Origin: Gigaspora rosea
Lineage: Eukaryota; Glomeromycota; Glomeromycetes; Diversisporales; Gigasporaceae
Assembly (NCBI GenBank): GCA_003550325.1
Contig: QKWP01000610.1
Coordinates: 126,296-190,295 of the forward strand
Length of the DNA: 64,000 nt
Direction: 5' to 3'
The translations under genes and the position numbers were made by a program. The notes beneath the pieces were generated by a model that saw nothing but the letters and a program-made list of their open reading frames with translations, ran no database searches and was not told where the DNA came from. Below, one piece after another: positions 1 to 12,079 of this stretch. Position 1 is the stretch's first letter. Each line of letters opens with the position of its first letter.

Positions 1-1740
1 CGACACGAAATCTTTTGCAATTTTCAATTACGGAATATTACGAAATACATATGTAAAAAATTATGCAATATTACATTACAATAATTTGAAATAAATCGCA
101 ACAATGCGCATGATATTTTCGCATTGTTTCGCAATATTTTGGATCTTTTCACATTGTTTCGCAATATTTGGCAAATTACGCAAATTTTTAAAATTTTTTA
201 AAAAATAAACAAATGATATACATATTCACATAATCATGCTTTTTTACAGGTTTTCGCTTTATTTCGCAAGGTTTCGCAATTTACCATAAATTTTACATTT
301 TTTATTTATTATTATTTTTTTTATTTATTATTATTATATATTATACATATTATATTATATATTATATTTTAATTATTATACATTTTTTACAGTATTGTTT
401 TTACATTATTATATATTATTTTAACTACTTTCACACTTCTTCGCATCTAATTCTATCACTATATACAAAAACTAGCCCTACACACTTATTTTCGTTCACC
501 TACAGTTAGCTATTATCTTCACTTCTTTGTTTTCTATTGTCTTCGCTTTGATTACTTCTTTTGTTTTGGCTATAAACTTCGTTTCGCACTCTTTTTTTAA
601 AAACTTCAAAATAAAAAACATTTCTTAGAAGTGTTGGTGTTCTTGCAAATTGCCGAGGAAAGTCGCAAAGGTTCGAAGGAGTTAGGAATTAATAAACTAA
701 AATAAAAATTAAAAAAATAAGTAAAAAAAAAAACAAAAAACCAAAAGTGTAAGCAAACTAATAAAAAAAAATAAATGAAGCCCAAATCTTCGTAAGAGTT
801 CGCGTTCTTGCAAATTCTGAAATTGTGAAAGCCGTGTTAATGTTCTTGCAAAATGCCAAAAAAGTCGCAAAGTGCCGAAAAAGTCTGTGTTGTTTTTTTT
901 GCGGAAGTAAGTGTTCTGTTCTCGCAAAGTGCCGAAATAAAATAAATTAATAAAAAAATTTTAAAATAAAACAAAAAAACAAAAACAAAAAACACGAAAT
1001 GAAAAAATAAATGACACGAAACCTTGCGAAAACTTGCACAAACTTGCAAAACCTTGCGAAAACTTGCGAAAACTTGCGCCTAACTAAATCATTTCTCTAA
1101 AGAAGCGTTTTTGGTGTTCTTGAAAGTGTTGGAAGTCTGAGTAAACACGCGCAAGGTTTCGAAAAGTTGTATGTCTTCTTGCAAAGGTGCTGAAATAAAA
1201 AATAAAAAAGTGTCAGAAGTCTGAGTAAACACGCGCAAGGTTTCAAAAAGTTGTATGTCTTTTTGCAAAGGTGCTGAAATAAAAAATAAAATTAAAAAAA
1301 TTAAAAAATAAAAAAATAGAAAAATGAAAACAAAAAAATGAAACGAAAACAAAAAATGAAACGAACGAAATGAAATAAAAACAAAAAAGTGAAAAAAACA
1401 AAATAGAAGATCTAGTTATAAACAAAAGATCTAATCTGATCTTGTAATACAGAATTTGAATATCATCGAACTATTTCAAACTATTTCGAAACATCAGTCT
1501 AATGCGCGATCCAGGTTACAGATCTACTGATCCTGATCCAGCTTGGTTTCCTAGTCCTAAAATATTTTGAAAGGGATCGAAATATTTCGTAACCTATTTC
1601 GAAATATTTCGAAATTACTTTCGTAATATTTCAAAAATTTGATATTTCGAAATATTTCGAAATATATTACGTAATATTTTGCTTATATTACGGTTCATAA
1701 GATCTTACGTAAGATTACGCTATTATAAATTTGCTAATGT
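1..1740. repeat. Satellite-like region rich in TTCGCAA, TTGCGAAA and TTCGAAAT motifs
   Basis: Degenerate short repeats fill this stretch. At 1018-1080 an imperfect 11-bp unit (AACTTGCGAAA-like) is repeated about six times. At about 1125-1200 and 1210-1290 a unit of about 85 bp (GTCTGAGTAAACACGCGC near its start) is duplicated with few changes. At 1560-1700 the self-complementary core ATTTCGAAAT recurs, with ATTACGTAAT. Long open frames here contain only low-complexity Phe/Lys-rich translations, so no gene is called. Confidence 0.75.
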
Positions 1741-2668
1741 ATGATTTATAAGCTTGAGTATATATTATCAATCAATTATTGGGACAATCATTAATCGATT
1801 ATATTAGTAGGCCAGTATTTAAAAACAACTTTGTATATTTTAGTATTTATTTTTAAAGACGAAGAATGTTAGAAAAATGACCAACTTCACAACTTATAGT
1901 GAGTTAACTATTCTTAATATGAATATTATTTATTTTATTTACATTTATTAATTTATAAATTATATATCTAGACTTCTTAATTTATCTTTAATACATATAA
2001 ACAAAATGTTAACCTTTAATAACCCGCAAGAATTGATAGGACAGAAAACTATATAATTCATATTAAATAAGTATTAGTTGTATAATTCTTAAAGAATTAT
2101 ACAAAAATAAACAAATGGTAATAAAAGTATTAGTGCTGTATTAAAAAATTTCAGATTAAAACTGAAAAATATATCTAATACTGGTCAAAAAGTTTGTATT
2201 AATCTTTAAAGCATTTAAGAATAACAATTTATCCACAATTTTTTTATTCGAATTTAAAAACAGTTCCAAAACCTCTGGTCCTATTTTTTTATTACATCTA
2301 GGTTTATTATATTCAAGATAACTAATATGCCCTTCAAATATAGTATTTTTGGGCCATGCTACTAATTGAGAGATTTTTCAAAGAATAATACTAGAAAAAT
2401 TAAAACTATTGATTATAAATTCCACTTGAAAACCAATATATATACTTGAATATATTAAGAAAACTTTATAAGAAAAAGCATATACAATATAGTGAATATA
2501 TACTATTAATAAATAAAGTCCTTCTATGCTAACCAACCCAAGAACATTTCTAGAATCAAATGCCAAGCATTAACCTAGATCAAGCTTATTCGTTTTTTTA
2601 ATACTATTGTAATATAGTAACTTTTGTACAAGAAACTATATTACTTGACTTAACATGTAAAAGGGTAA

Positions 2669-2818
2669 GGGCAGTGTCATTAATCACCTGATTATTTTTT
2701 ATCAGAGGCCTACCCCCCCTCTTTCTTAATATATAAATAGTCAGGTTCTTATATATAATTTTAACTTTTTTTACCCCCCTCCCCCCCCTAAAAAATCACC
2801 TGATTTTTGTTACTCCCC
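2669..2818. mobile_element. 150-bp MITE, PIF/Harbinger-like
   Basis: Begins GGGCAGTGTCATTAATCACC and ends with GTTACTCCCC, flanked by direct TAA repeats (2666-2668 and 2819-2821). The duplicated copy at about 6650 shows the unoccupied site, with TAA present once. A 3-bp TWA duplication with GGG/CCC termini is typical of PIF/Harbinger elements. A second copy lies inverted at 38408-38560. Confidence 0.85.
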
Positions 2819-4115
2819 TAAGGAATGTGAAGATAAAAAGAAATATAAACAAGAAAATAAAAGAACAGATTATAAGGATAACAGATTTATAGTTAAAGGG
2901 TAATTTATTTTTTTTTTTAAGCTTTATAGCCATCCAACCTTTATTAGCAAATTATATAAAAGCTACATAATTTTATATACTAACAGTAGAAGTTAAACTA
3001 AGCTGGCTGCCCGAATTTGTGCCCAACTTTGGCTACTGTACTGAAATGGTTTGCTCATACTCAAGTAACAGTCTTCTCTATCAGCAAGAAGTATATACCG
3101 CCTGATTTATTCTGCCTAAAAACTTCTTCTCTGAGCTTCTCATAAAGAAGAATAAAAAAGGGGAAAGATTAAAAGGGGAACAAAACCTAAACGACTAACC
3201 AAATAACCAAACCAAAAATACAACCAAAAGAAAAGAAATAAAAAAAAAGAAAAGCCAAAGAAAAAGCAAAGAAAGAATAGAAACTGTAGATGCTAACACG
3301 TCTAGCATAAATAATAAAAATTATATAATACCACAAGACTAATGTCTACCAATGTATTATATGTACAGGTAATGAAACCGAAAAAACCAAACTAAAAAAA
3401 GATAAGAAATTTTTCACGTACCCTCCAGATCCAACCACGTCATTCATTGTTTATTTGTATATAGCGACCAAATTTACTTGTGATAGCGCTGGTCCCAATT
3501 CGGATCATCCTATTTTGGAAAGAGTAAACACACTCGATCTTTTGGAGGGGTAAGCTAGGATTCCCACTTTTTGGTAAAAATTTCGAAAAAATCCAAAGGG
3601 AAGTAAGATGATACTCGAAAGAAATTTAAAGAAAAGGGTGTAGTTGGAAAAACTCAATTTTTTATTGTTTCCCATTGTTTTTTCACAGGAAACTTCGTCG
3701 ACGGAAAAAAACTTTAATTTCCACCAAAATTTCTCGTACAAGGGCTCCATTTTTTGCCAGTTATTTTGTAAAAATATGCTTTTGGCTTACATGTCGAATA
3801 TATAAAGGAGTCTCGGAAAGTTAGTTGACCTTTATAAAAACCATTTTCCTATGTTATCCTACTATACATTAAATATAGGCAACTCTTCAACAAAAAACTT
3901 CTTGTTTTTCTTCTGTTGGTAATTTGGTTCAAGTGATCATCAGAAAGAGTTGTTGCTTTCTATGAAAGGATAATATCAGTTTATTAAGTATAATATTTTT
4001 AAGTACAAATATTGTTAAAAGAGAAGAAAAGTAAAGAACAGGAACTTGCTCTGCCTTGGAAAAAAGACATAGTTTTTATATCTTTTTAGTACATAGAAAA
4101 AGAAACTATTTATGT

Positions 4116-4390
4116 ATCTAATAATAGTAAAGGAACCACTAAAGGAACCATTAAAGGAACTATTAAAAGAACTATCAAAAGAACTATTAAAGGAACTATC
4201 AAAGGAACTATCAAGGAACTATTAAAGGAACCATTAAAGGAACTATCAAAGGAACTATCAAAGGAACCATTAAAGAAACCATCAAAGGAACTATTAAAAG
4301 AACCCTTAAAGGAACTCTTAAAGGAACCATTAAAGGAACTACTAAAGGAACCTCTAAAGGAACCACAAAAGAAACCAACAAAGGAGCTTT
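4116..4390. repeat. 12-bp minisatellite (AAAGGAACYATY)n, copy A
   Basis: About 22 imperfect units of a 12-bp motif. Since 12 is divisible by three, every frame stays open (for example Gly-Ser-Phe-Asn repeats on the minus strand), which explains the long reading frames. I see no start context, intron or conserved flank to support a protein. The homologous array is at 6890-7125. Confidence 0.85.
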
Positions 4391-4650
4391 TGTTATTCAT
4401 TAACTATTGGCCCAAAATGAAAATAGTGAAAATTCTACTAATAAAACTAATACTAAAGATTTAATTGATTCAATAAAATTTGTACTATTTCTAATATTTG
4501 TACAATATTTTCCTAATACTAATATTTAAAAAATTATGCTAATATAACATTATTTTCTCCTTTGAAAATTTTGCTCCGCAAAATTTAAAAAGTTAGTAAT
4601 ATTTTTTAAGAATAATAATAATAAAAATAAAATAAAGATTTTTAACATTT

Positions 4651-4967
4651 ATCGCTAGTGCGATTCATCGCTACCCCCTGATCGACCAATCATTTTGTTT
4701 GTTTTGATTTTACATTAATCAAAACAAAACAAATAGCGCCACATTATGATTAGAGTTAGGGTATGGCAGGGCATGAATTAGAAGGCCCTCCTAACCCAAA
4801 ATTTTGCAAGGAATTTTTTTTGTCAAGAAAAAAATGTAATTTCTTAGTTAAAATTTTAAGTTAGAAGTGATTTTTTAAAAAAAGTTTGTTTTGCTTCGAT
4901 TTCACATTACACCTGATCCTGCATCTCGATTGGTCGATCGGGGGTGGTGATGCATCGCACTGGCGAT
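4651..4967. mobile_element. Core-sharing MITE family, copy 1
   Basis: TIRs begin ATCGCTAGTGCGATTCATCG on the left and ATCGCCAGTGCGATGCATC on the inverted right end. The interior carries the family marks: CAAGGAATTTTTTTTG, a run related to GTTAGGG, and CACCTGATCCTG near the right end. The end palindrome here is of GCGAT-NNNN-ATCGC type. No target duplication is evident. Confidence 0.75.
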
Positions 4968-6589
4968 GAATGATAACTCTCTAAAATAAAAGTGAATAAA
5001 AAAAATAAAATTGAATATATTCAAAAAATAAATTTTGATAAAAAAGAAAAAGAAAAGTCGATAAAAAAAATTTTGATCGAAATTAAGTTGAAAGTGTAAT
5101 TTAATTTGGCAAAAAGTATAAAGTGAAATTTAAAAAAAAAATATAATTGATAAAGTAGTACTAAAATTTATTTGCAAATTGCAAATAAATTAATCATTTA
5201 AAAAAAATAAAATAAAATAATCGAGAAAAGATAAAATTAAAAAATAATTGTTAAAAAAAAATAATCGAGAAAAAATAATTGTAAAAGTATTAGTACTAAT
5301 AAAATCGAATAATAAAAGATTCGAATAGAAGTGGTTAACCAAAGTATAACATAAATTAAGAGGAATAAAATAAATAATCCAAATTAATAATAATCACAAA
5401 AATTCGCAAAGCTTTATTAAGCCTCAATTCATAAAGGATTGGAATATAAAAATATTATAAGGGGCTTTAATAATCCAAAAATTACTAGCTTTAATTTATA
5501 AAAAAAATTAGAATACCAAAGGGAATTTAAAAAACTAATCCAAAAATCACAAGCATTTTAGCCTCAATTTATATTGAATTGGAAAAATAGGAAAAAAATT
5601 CAAAAAAAATTCCTCCTTAATTAAAAAAAAAATAGAATAAAAAAATAATATAAACCTCTAAACATTTAAAATAAAAAATAAAATTTAAAAAAATTATATT
5701 CTTTTATAACCAATATTATTCAAATATGAATAGCGAAATTGTAAATAGGGCTCATGTTCTCTAAATATAAATGAAAAATATAAAATAAAAATGAAAAACA
5801 ATTAAAGAAAACAATATATCCATTGATCCAAGCCATGAAATCCAAAAATCAAAGTCTATGAATTCAAAAAAAAATAAAAAATAAAAATTATATAATTGTT
5901 GAAAATGAATTTTCAAGATTATAAATAATTGAATTTTCATAATTTTTTTGTTTAAGAATTGAATATAAAGTTGTAAGAATTTGATAAAGTATATTTTGTT
6001 TTAAAAGTCTCTTTTGTTTTCTTTGTTTCCAAAAATAATAAGCTTTAGGATTAAAGAAAAAATATTTCATTTTTTTTTTTTTTAAAAAAAAAAAAATTTA
6101 TGGTTAAAAAAAATTTAATAAAATTTATAATAAAAAGTTAATTTAAGGTATATAAATTTTAAATAAAGTAGTATATAGTGTATAATAAATAAAAGGGCTG
6201 CAATTGGATAAAAGTTGGTTTTGTATAATATTACTCCAAAATTAAAGATCTACACAGTTCCAACTAGTACGAGTATTTCGAGCTTTGTATAACCAAAAAT
6301 GACTTTTGTGCAACTCAAAAGAAGCTTTGTATTACAACAAAAGAAAGGGTAAAGAAAGTTTTTCAAAAAAAACAAAATTTACTAACCAAATACAAAAAGA
6401 AGAAAAGCAAAAAAAGAAAATAAAAAGAATGAAAAGGAAGAAAAAAAAAAACTAAGAAGAAGAATAGATTTTAAATAAATGGTTGGAAATCACAGACACA
6501 AAGAGTTTTAGGTCCTGTCAAGAAAATAAAAGATAAATTGGGAATCACATAAACACAAAAAGTTGCATGTTTTGTCATCATCACCAAAA
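4968..6589. other. AT-rich noncoding stretch
   Basis: Long A-rich, low-complexity sequence. The only open frame (5888-6070, minus) is Lys/Phe/Ile-rich without features. I see nothing supportable as a gene. Confidence 0.6.
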
Positions 6590-7290
6590 CTGTAATATAG
6601 TAACTTTTGTACAAAAAATTATATTACTTGATTTAACATGTAAGAGGGTAAGGAATATGAAGATAAAAAGAAATATAAACAAGAAAATAAAAAGGCAGAT
6701 TATAAGAATAACAGATTTATAGTCAAAGGATAATATCAGTTTATTAAGTATAATATTTTTAAGTACAAATATTGTTAGAAGAGAAGAAAAATAAAAAACA
6801 GGAACTTGCTCTGTCTTGGAAGAAAAGACAGAGTTTTTATATTTTTTTAGTACATAGAAAAAGGAACCATTTATGAATCTAACAATAGTAAAAGAACCAC
6901 TAAAGAAACCATCAAGGAACTATCAAAGGAACCATTAAAGGAACCATCAAAGGAACCATCAAAGGAACCATCAAAGGAACTATCAAAGAAACCATCAAAG
7001 GAACCATCAAAGGAACCATCAAAGGAACTATTAAAGGAACCCTTAAAGGAACCCTTAAAGGAACCCTTAAAGGAACTACTAAAGAAACCTCTAAAGGAAC
7101 CACAAATGGAACCAACAAAGGAACTTTTGTTATTCATTAACTATTGGTCCAAAATAAAAATATTGAAAATTCTACTAATAAAACTAATACTAAAGATTTG
7201 ATTGGTTCAATAAAATTTGTACTATTTCTAATATTTGCACAATATTTTCCTAATACTAATATTTAAAAATTATGCTAATATAATACTATT
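6590..7290. repeat. Segmental duplication, copy B (uninterrupted), with 12-bp minisatellite
   Basis: Aligns with the split copy A at 2607-4560. The flank GATAATATCAGTTTATTAAG and the GGAACTTGCTCTG segment are shared almost exactly. The minisatellite at 6890-7125 has a different number and order of units from copy A, so it has changed since the duplication. It preserves the empty site for the MITE at 2669-2818. Confidence 0.85.
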
Positions 7291-7777
7291 TAATTTTTTT
7301 TAAAAAAAAATTGTTAGAAACTGTGTTTTAATGTTAAACTTCAGAATCTTCATAAAGAAGTTAATAAATCCTAAATATAACTCTTTAATCAGTTGCTAAG
7401 ACTTTTAAGTTAGTCGTGTTGAGCATACAACTATTGTGTTCATTAATATTTCTGTAAATTACTTTTGTTTATTAACAAAAGATCTGATTTAAATTTAACC
7501 TATAGCAATGGAAGTTTCAGAACCCTGGACATCTTTCATATAGGTTATAACTGATCTGCATGAATTTAGACGGTTTTGCTACCTCTAAAATCAAGTAAAT
7601 TTGCTAAAAGTTGGATTATTATATATAAATTTTATAGTAATTTGCTAAAAACTAAATTATAACATCTAGCATCGAATAAATAAATATAGTACAAATTTTT
7701 TAAAACTGTAAAAAAACAAATAATAGTAAATTACTATATGCTCACCTAAATAATAAATGCTAGCTAAATTTTCATAG

Positions 7778-8571
7778 AAAATAACTAATAATCACCTTAG
7801 GTGATTATCACCTGTAATCTACAATGCATAAAAAAATAAACAAAACAAACAACTTTTATTAAATATGGTACCAGACAGCAAAAACTATCCATTTTTTTCA
7901 GCATTGTTTAAAGTCTAATAATTTCACAACAAGTAATTATTTTAAAAATCCCTCTTACAAATTTTTTATTTGTAATCTAAACTACAAATCTGTAAGATAG
8001 ATTTTTGATATCTTGCTTTTTAAAAAAGTTATAAGGGTTTAAAGTTTAGCAACTTTAATAGTAAAGCAGAAATTTGGCACAGAACAATCGACCAATCAGA
8101 TTGATGCTAATCACGTGCTTGTGATTTGATTGGTTAATATTTATTATTAAAAATCCAAAATTTGGCGCTTATTATATAAAAAAATTATTTTTATATTTTT
8201 AACCAATCAAAATTTTGTCACACAAAAATTAGCTAATCAGAATTGTTATAAAATTCTCAAATTTGATGCCCTAAAAAAAATAGATGGTTTTTGCTGTCCG
8301 GTACTGTAAAAATTAAATCTCTTTATTTTAGAGTAAAAGTAAGGTTAGAGATTAGAGTAGAGCTTTGTATATAGTAAAATTTAGCAAGAAATTTTTTTTT
8401 TGTATAATAAAAAGTATTTCATAGACAAAATTTCAGGTTAGAAGCAATTTTAGCAATTTTTTAAAAAATTTTTTGTTTTTGTTATACAAAATTAATCTAT
8501 ATATTACACCTAATCCTGAATTATAATTGGCAAATTAACTACAGGTGATAATTACCTGTTAGTAATTTTCA
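7778..8571. mobile_element. Core-sharing MITE, copy 2, interrupted by a nested MITE
   Basis: Both ends contain AGGTGATTATCACCT or a close variant, a self-complementary motif. The interior matches the copies at 9154-9513 and 63670-64000. It is split at a TA dinucleotide by the 441-bp element at 7866-8306; the uninterrupted sequence at about 9235 shows the original target. Confidence 0.85.
7866..8306. mobile_element. 441-bp MITE, Tc1/mariner-like (TA target)
   Basis: TIRs TGGTACCAGACAGCAAAAAC (left) and CAGTACCGGACAGCAAAAAC (inverted right), flanked by TA on both sides (7864-7865 and 8307-8308). Comparison with the related element at 9154-9513 gives a clean empty site. CAGTACCGG-type termini with a TA duplication fit Tc1/mariner superfamily elements. 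No transposase reading frame is present. Confidence 0.85.
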
Positions 8572-8717
8572 TTTTCATATATTAAAAAAATTTATTTATT
8601 ATTCATATATTTTAATAATATAATTTATTACAAATACAAAATATTAATTAATTATAAATTTTACAAAAATAATAAAAAATAATATATTTTTATTAAAAAA
8701 AATAACAGCGTTGTTAA

Positions 8718-8996
8718 ATCACACCACTGGTGTCCAACACCACTATAATTTTTATTATAAGCTGCAGTATAACATGAAAATCAGATATAATGCAAATTTT
8801 TGGATATTTTTTAAAAAATGACTAGAACGCAAAAGCTCGTTTATAAAATTATCTTTCCTCATAAAATTTTGGTATAATCAATGCCCCTGCCCCATTCTAG
8901 GCCTTAACCCTAACTCTAATATTAATCGAAATTTAGTTTTTGTTTTTATTTTGATTTGCATATTACATGAATTTCATATCACTGGTGCTGAACACC
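8718..8996. mobile_element. Core-sharing MITE, copy 3
   Basis: Ends carry the palindrome GGTGTCCAACACC (left) and GGTGTTCAGCACC (inverted right). The interior has the family order: GCAGTATAACATG segment, poly-A/T stretch, AATGCCCC, CCTAACTCTAAT, and an AT-rich right arm. Confidence 0.75.
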
Positions 8997-9153
8997 ATAG
9001 TGAAATATAACATTTCTGAAAAATAATATATTTTTATTATAAAAAAATAAAATATTTTTATTAAAAAAAATAATATATTTTTATTAAAAAAACATAATAT
9101 ATTTTTATTAAAAAAATAATATATTTTTATTAAAAAAAAATAATATATTTTTA

Positions 9154-9513
9154 GAAAATAACTAATAATCACCTTAGGTGATTATTATTTGTGATCTACA
9201 ATGTATAAAAAATAAACAAAACAAAAAACTTTTATTAAATAAAAATTAAATCACTTTAATATTAGGATAAGGATAAAAGTTAGAGATTAGAGTAGGGCTT
9301 TTTATATAGTAAAATTTAGCAAGGATTTTTTTTTGTATAAAAAAAAGTAGTTTCATAGACAAAATTTTAGGTTAGAAGCAATTTTAGCAATTTTTTAAAA
9401 AATTTTTTGTTTTTGTTACACAAAATTAATCTACATGTTACACCTGATCCTAAATTTTAATTGGCCAATTAACTACAGGTGATAATCACCTGTGGTGCAA
9501 ATTAGTAATTTCC
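9154..9513. mobile_element. Core-sharing MITE, copy 4
   Basis: Intact copy with AGGTGATTATTAT at the left and AGGTGATAATCACCT at the right. Interior sequence TTTTATTAAATAAAAATTAA supplies the empty site for the nested element at 7866-8306. No protein is encoded. Confidence 0.8.
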
Positions 9514-9539
9514 ATATTTTTATTAAAAAAAACTACTAA

Positions 9540-9800
9540 GCATATTACAAGAAATATCACAAAGACGCCTTAGAAACACTATACAAACAGTATACAAACA
9601 CTATAAAGACACCACACAAACACTACATAAATGCCATAAAGACACTATTGCACAAACACCATAAAGACACCACTATACCAACCATGAACATTAGACATAG
9701 TGTGACACCCAAATTCAGCAAATTCGACACCAATGACGAGCATATCCAGTAATATAAGACACAATAGCTACCTACCTTGAGCCTAAAAAAAATTAGTATA
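9540..9800. repeat. Degenerate ACAC/AAAGACAC repeat
   Basis: Imperfect repeats of ATAAAGACACCA and CAAACACTAT units. A related AACACCAATGA-type repeat continues at 9964-10300, where it produces a spurious hydrophobic open frame on the minus strand. Confidence 0.6.
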
Positions 9801-9801
9801 A

Positions 9802-9960
9802 GGGTGGTGACATATATTACGTAATATAATTTTACTATACCCCTACCCCCTCCCCTCTACATAAGAGAAATTTGATTGGCTAATATAAAATTCTATATTT
9901 AACGTAAGATTTTAGAGACCCCCCTCCCCCCAAAATATTACGTAATATCTGTCACCACCC
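9802..9960. mobile_element. 159-bp MITE, PIF/Harbinger-like
   Basis: TIR GGGTGGTGACATATATTACG (left) and GGGTGGTGACAGATATTACG (inverted right) end in the palindrome ATATTACGTAATAT at both ends. Flanked by TAA on each side (9799-9801 and 9961-9963). Noncoding; the centre is C-rich, then AT-rich. Confidence 0.85.
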
Positions 9961-10384
9961 TAACACAAATACAATACTAAAGGTAAAAAAAATGAATACA
10001 TAACTGTACACTCCAAGACTGAGCAACACCAACGGCAGAAAAACTTCAGACAAACACTCTAGTACGAAAGAACCCAAAATGAACAACAATAGCAATGAAA
10101 GAGACTCGATACTAGTGACTAGATACTGTACAAGTAATAAAAGAATGCTGAAATAGACAACACTAATGACGAAATAGACTCCAAATTGAATATGACAACA
10201 CCAATGATAAAAAAAAGCACCAATATAGTAAATAATACCAACTACAAAAAAAACACTAACAATAACAACAACGAAGAAAGAAAAAACCATTATAGAAAAT
10301 AGTATTAGTAAAAAAAAATTAAAAATATGGTAAAAAAAATAGTGTTATACTTATTTTGTATAACTAGTGATAATCGTTGTACAC

Positions 10385-10516
10385 TAGGGTTCTGCAATTT
10401 GATTTGATCTTTAAATATTTGAATCAAATATTTGATCAAATTCAAATTCAAATTTGACTATATTTGATTTGATCAAATTCAAATATGGCCAAATTTGATT
10501 TGATTTGACAAATATT
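10385..10516. repeat. TTTGATCAAATTCAAAT satellite next to gap
   Basis: Repeated self-complementary TTTGATCAAATT and CAAATTTGATTTG blocks running into the assembly gap. The preceding TAGGGTTCTGC resembles a hAT-type terminus, but the other end is not visible. Confidence 0.6.
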
Positions 10517-10944
10517 NNNNNNNNNNNNNNNNNNNNNNNNNNNNNNNNNNNNNNNNNNNNNNNNNNNNNNNNNNNNNNNNNNNNNNNNNNNNNNNNNNNN
10601 NNNNNNNNNNNNNNNNNNNNNNNNNNNNNNNNNNNNNNNNNNNNNNNNNNNNNNNNNNNNNNNNNNNNNNNNNNNNNNNNNNNNNNNNNNNNNNNNNNNN
10701 NNNNNNNNNNNNNNNNNNNNNNNNNNNNNNNNNNNNNNNNNNNNNNNNNNNNNNNNNNNNNNNNNNNNNNNNNNNNNNNNNNNNNNNNNNNNNNNNNNNN
10801 NNNNNNNNNNNNNNNNNNNNNNNNNNNNNNNNNNNNNNNNNNNNNNNNNNNNNNNNNNNNNNNNNNNNNNNNNNNNNNNNNNNNNNNNNNNNNNNNNNNN
10901 NNNNNNNNNNNNNNNNNNNNNNNNNNNNNNNNNNNNNNNNNNNN
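10517..10944. other. Assembly gap (428 N)
   Basis: Unresolved bases, followed directly by a 30-base A run (10945-10974). Reading frames crossing it are artefacts. A single N also occurs at 22226. Confidence 0.99.
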
Positions 10945-10976
<32 letters not shown>

Positions 10977-11065
10977 ATAATAACAAAATAAATTATAACA
11001 ACAGATAAAAAAAAATACAAAAAATAAAATAAAAAATAATTTAAATAAATAATTGGGTTTGATAA

Positions 11066-11380
11066 TTTACCGCCATGGCGACGTATCGCCACCCTTTGAT
11101 CAACCAATTAGAATGCAGGATCAGGTATAATGTGAAATCGAAGCGATTACGATTTTTTTTCAAAAATTGGCTATAGCACGAAATTTTGCCTATGAAATCA
11201 TCTCTTATGCTCTAACAAAAAAATTCCTCTCGAAATTTTGGATTAGCACCTCTTTGCTAAATCGCTCTACCCTAACCCTATCTCTCACCCTCACCCTAAC
11301 CCTAAACTAACGAATTAATTTATTGTTTTGATTCACGTTACACCAGATCTTATAAAGTGCGGTGTATCGCATATGCGAAA
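11066..11380. mobile_element. Core-sharing MITE, copy 5
   Basis: Ends carry CGCCATGGCG (left) and CGCATATGCG (right), both palindromes. The interior shows the family marks: AATGCAGGATCAGGTATAAT, CAAAAATTGGCTATAGC, AATTCCTCTCGAAATTTTG, and a telomere-like run of CCCTAACCCTA units at about 11270-11310. Confidence 0.75.
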
Positions 11381-11430
11381 AAATCAAAATTCTAAATAAT
11401 TTAAATAAATAAAAAAAATATTTAAAAAAA

Positions 11431-11994
11431 GGGAGCTACTATTTCCACTATAGTAATTTGCTATTTTCACCATGGTTATACAAAATTTTTTATTTTTAGA
11501 ATTCAAAATAATATATGCACTTATATTACACAAAGACCCAGTGCATTGTTTTTGCAAAAATAATTTTTGGTTATATGCCGCTAATGTTGTGTAATGTTAC
11601 ACAAGACTTATTTTGGTTGGGTCGGTCAGCATTAAGCTTAATGCTAGTGGGCACTATCATGATAATGCCCTGGCGAATTAGATATAATTCCGGCCATCCT
11701 AACCCTAAATCTAGGTTCAAAGCAACATCTAATCACAGTACATATAGTGGTTACACAACATATGCACGCACGTTACACAAAGGCCCAGTGCATTGTTTTT
11801 GCAAAAATAATTTTTGGTTACACACTACCAATATTGTGTAACATTATATAAGTCTTGTTTTGGTAACCTAAATCAAGTTGGGCCAATTGAAAATAATTAA
11901 AATTATAATATACAATATTATTAAATCTAAAATAGTAACTTTTTGCGTAACTATAGTGGAAATAGCAAAATACTATGGTAAAATAGGCAGTTCC
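11431..11994. mobile_element. TIR element with internal direct duplication
   Basis: Ends GGGAGCTACTATTTCCACTA and inverted GGAACTGCCTATTTTACCAT align over about 50 bp. Inside, a segment of about 110 bp is directly repeated (11511-11625 and 11757-11867), sharing CCCAGTGCATTGTTTTTGCA exactly. Flanks read TAAAAAAA on both sides, possibly an 8-bp TSD, but this is low complexity. The 108-residue plus-strand frame spanning both repeats lacks gene features. Confidence 0.7.
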
Positions 11995-12079
11995 TAAAAA
12001 AATTAATAAAATAAAAAAATTAATATAAATATACCTGTAGAGTACATTAAATTTTTTTGTACCTATTATTTTGATCATA

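Larger units (their letters stand above)
2607..4560. repeat. Segmental duplication, copy A (interrupted)
   Basis: Blocks at 2607-2668, 2822-2898 and 3963-4560 align closely with the continuous stretch 6590-7290. Copy A differs by a 150-bp MITE (2669-2818) and by about 1.06 kb (2899-3962) flanked by AAAGG on both sides, so that block is either an insertion or was deleted from copy B. Inside 2899-3962 I recognise no gene; a minus-strand frame at 3505-3750 has no recognisable domain. Confidence 0.8.

Noticed and set aside
4110-4400. Long open frame of Gly-Ser-Phe repeats (also 6871-7137)
   Set aside because: Produced by a 12-bp minisatellite that is open in all frames; units differ freely between the two copies without regard to a protein.
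9952-10290. 112-residue hydrophobic minus-strand frame
   Set aside because: Arises from A/C-rich degenerate repeats (AACACCAATGA) read in reverse; no start context or conserved feature.
10448-11107. Long frames across 10448-11107 on both strands
   Set aside because: They read through the N gap and the adjoining A run.
11270-11310. Interstitial telomere
   Set aside because: The CCCTAA run sits at a fixed place in the MITE core in several copies.
11515-11841. 108-residue plus-strand frame
   Set aside because: Spans two direct repeats within a TIR element and repeats its own peptide imperfectly; no family and noncoding context.
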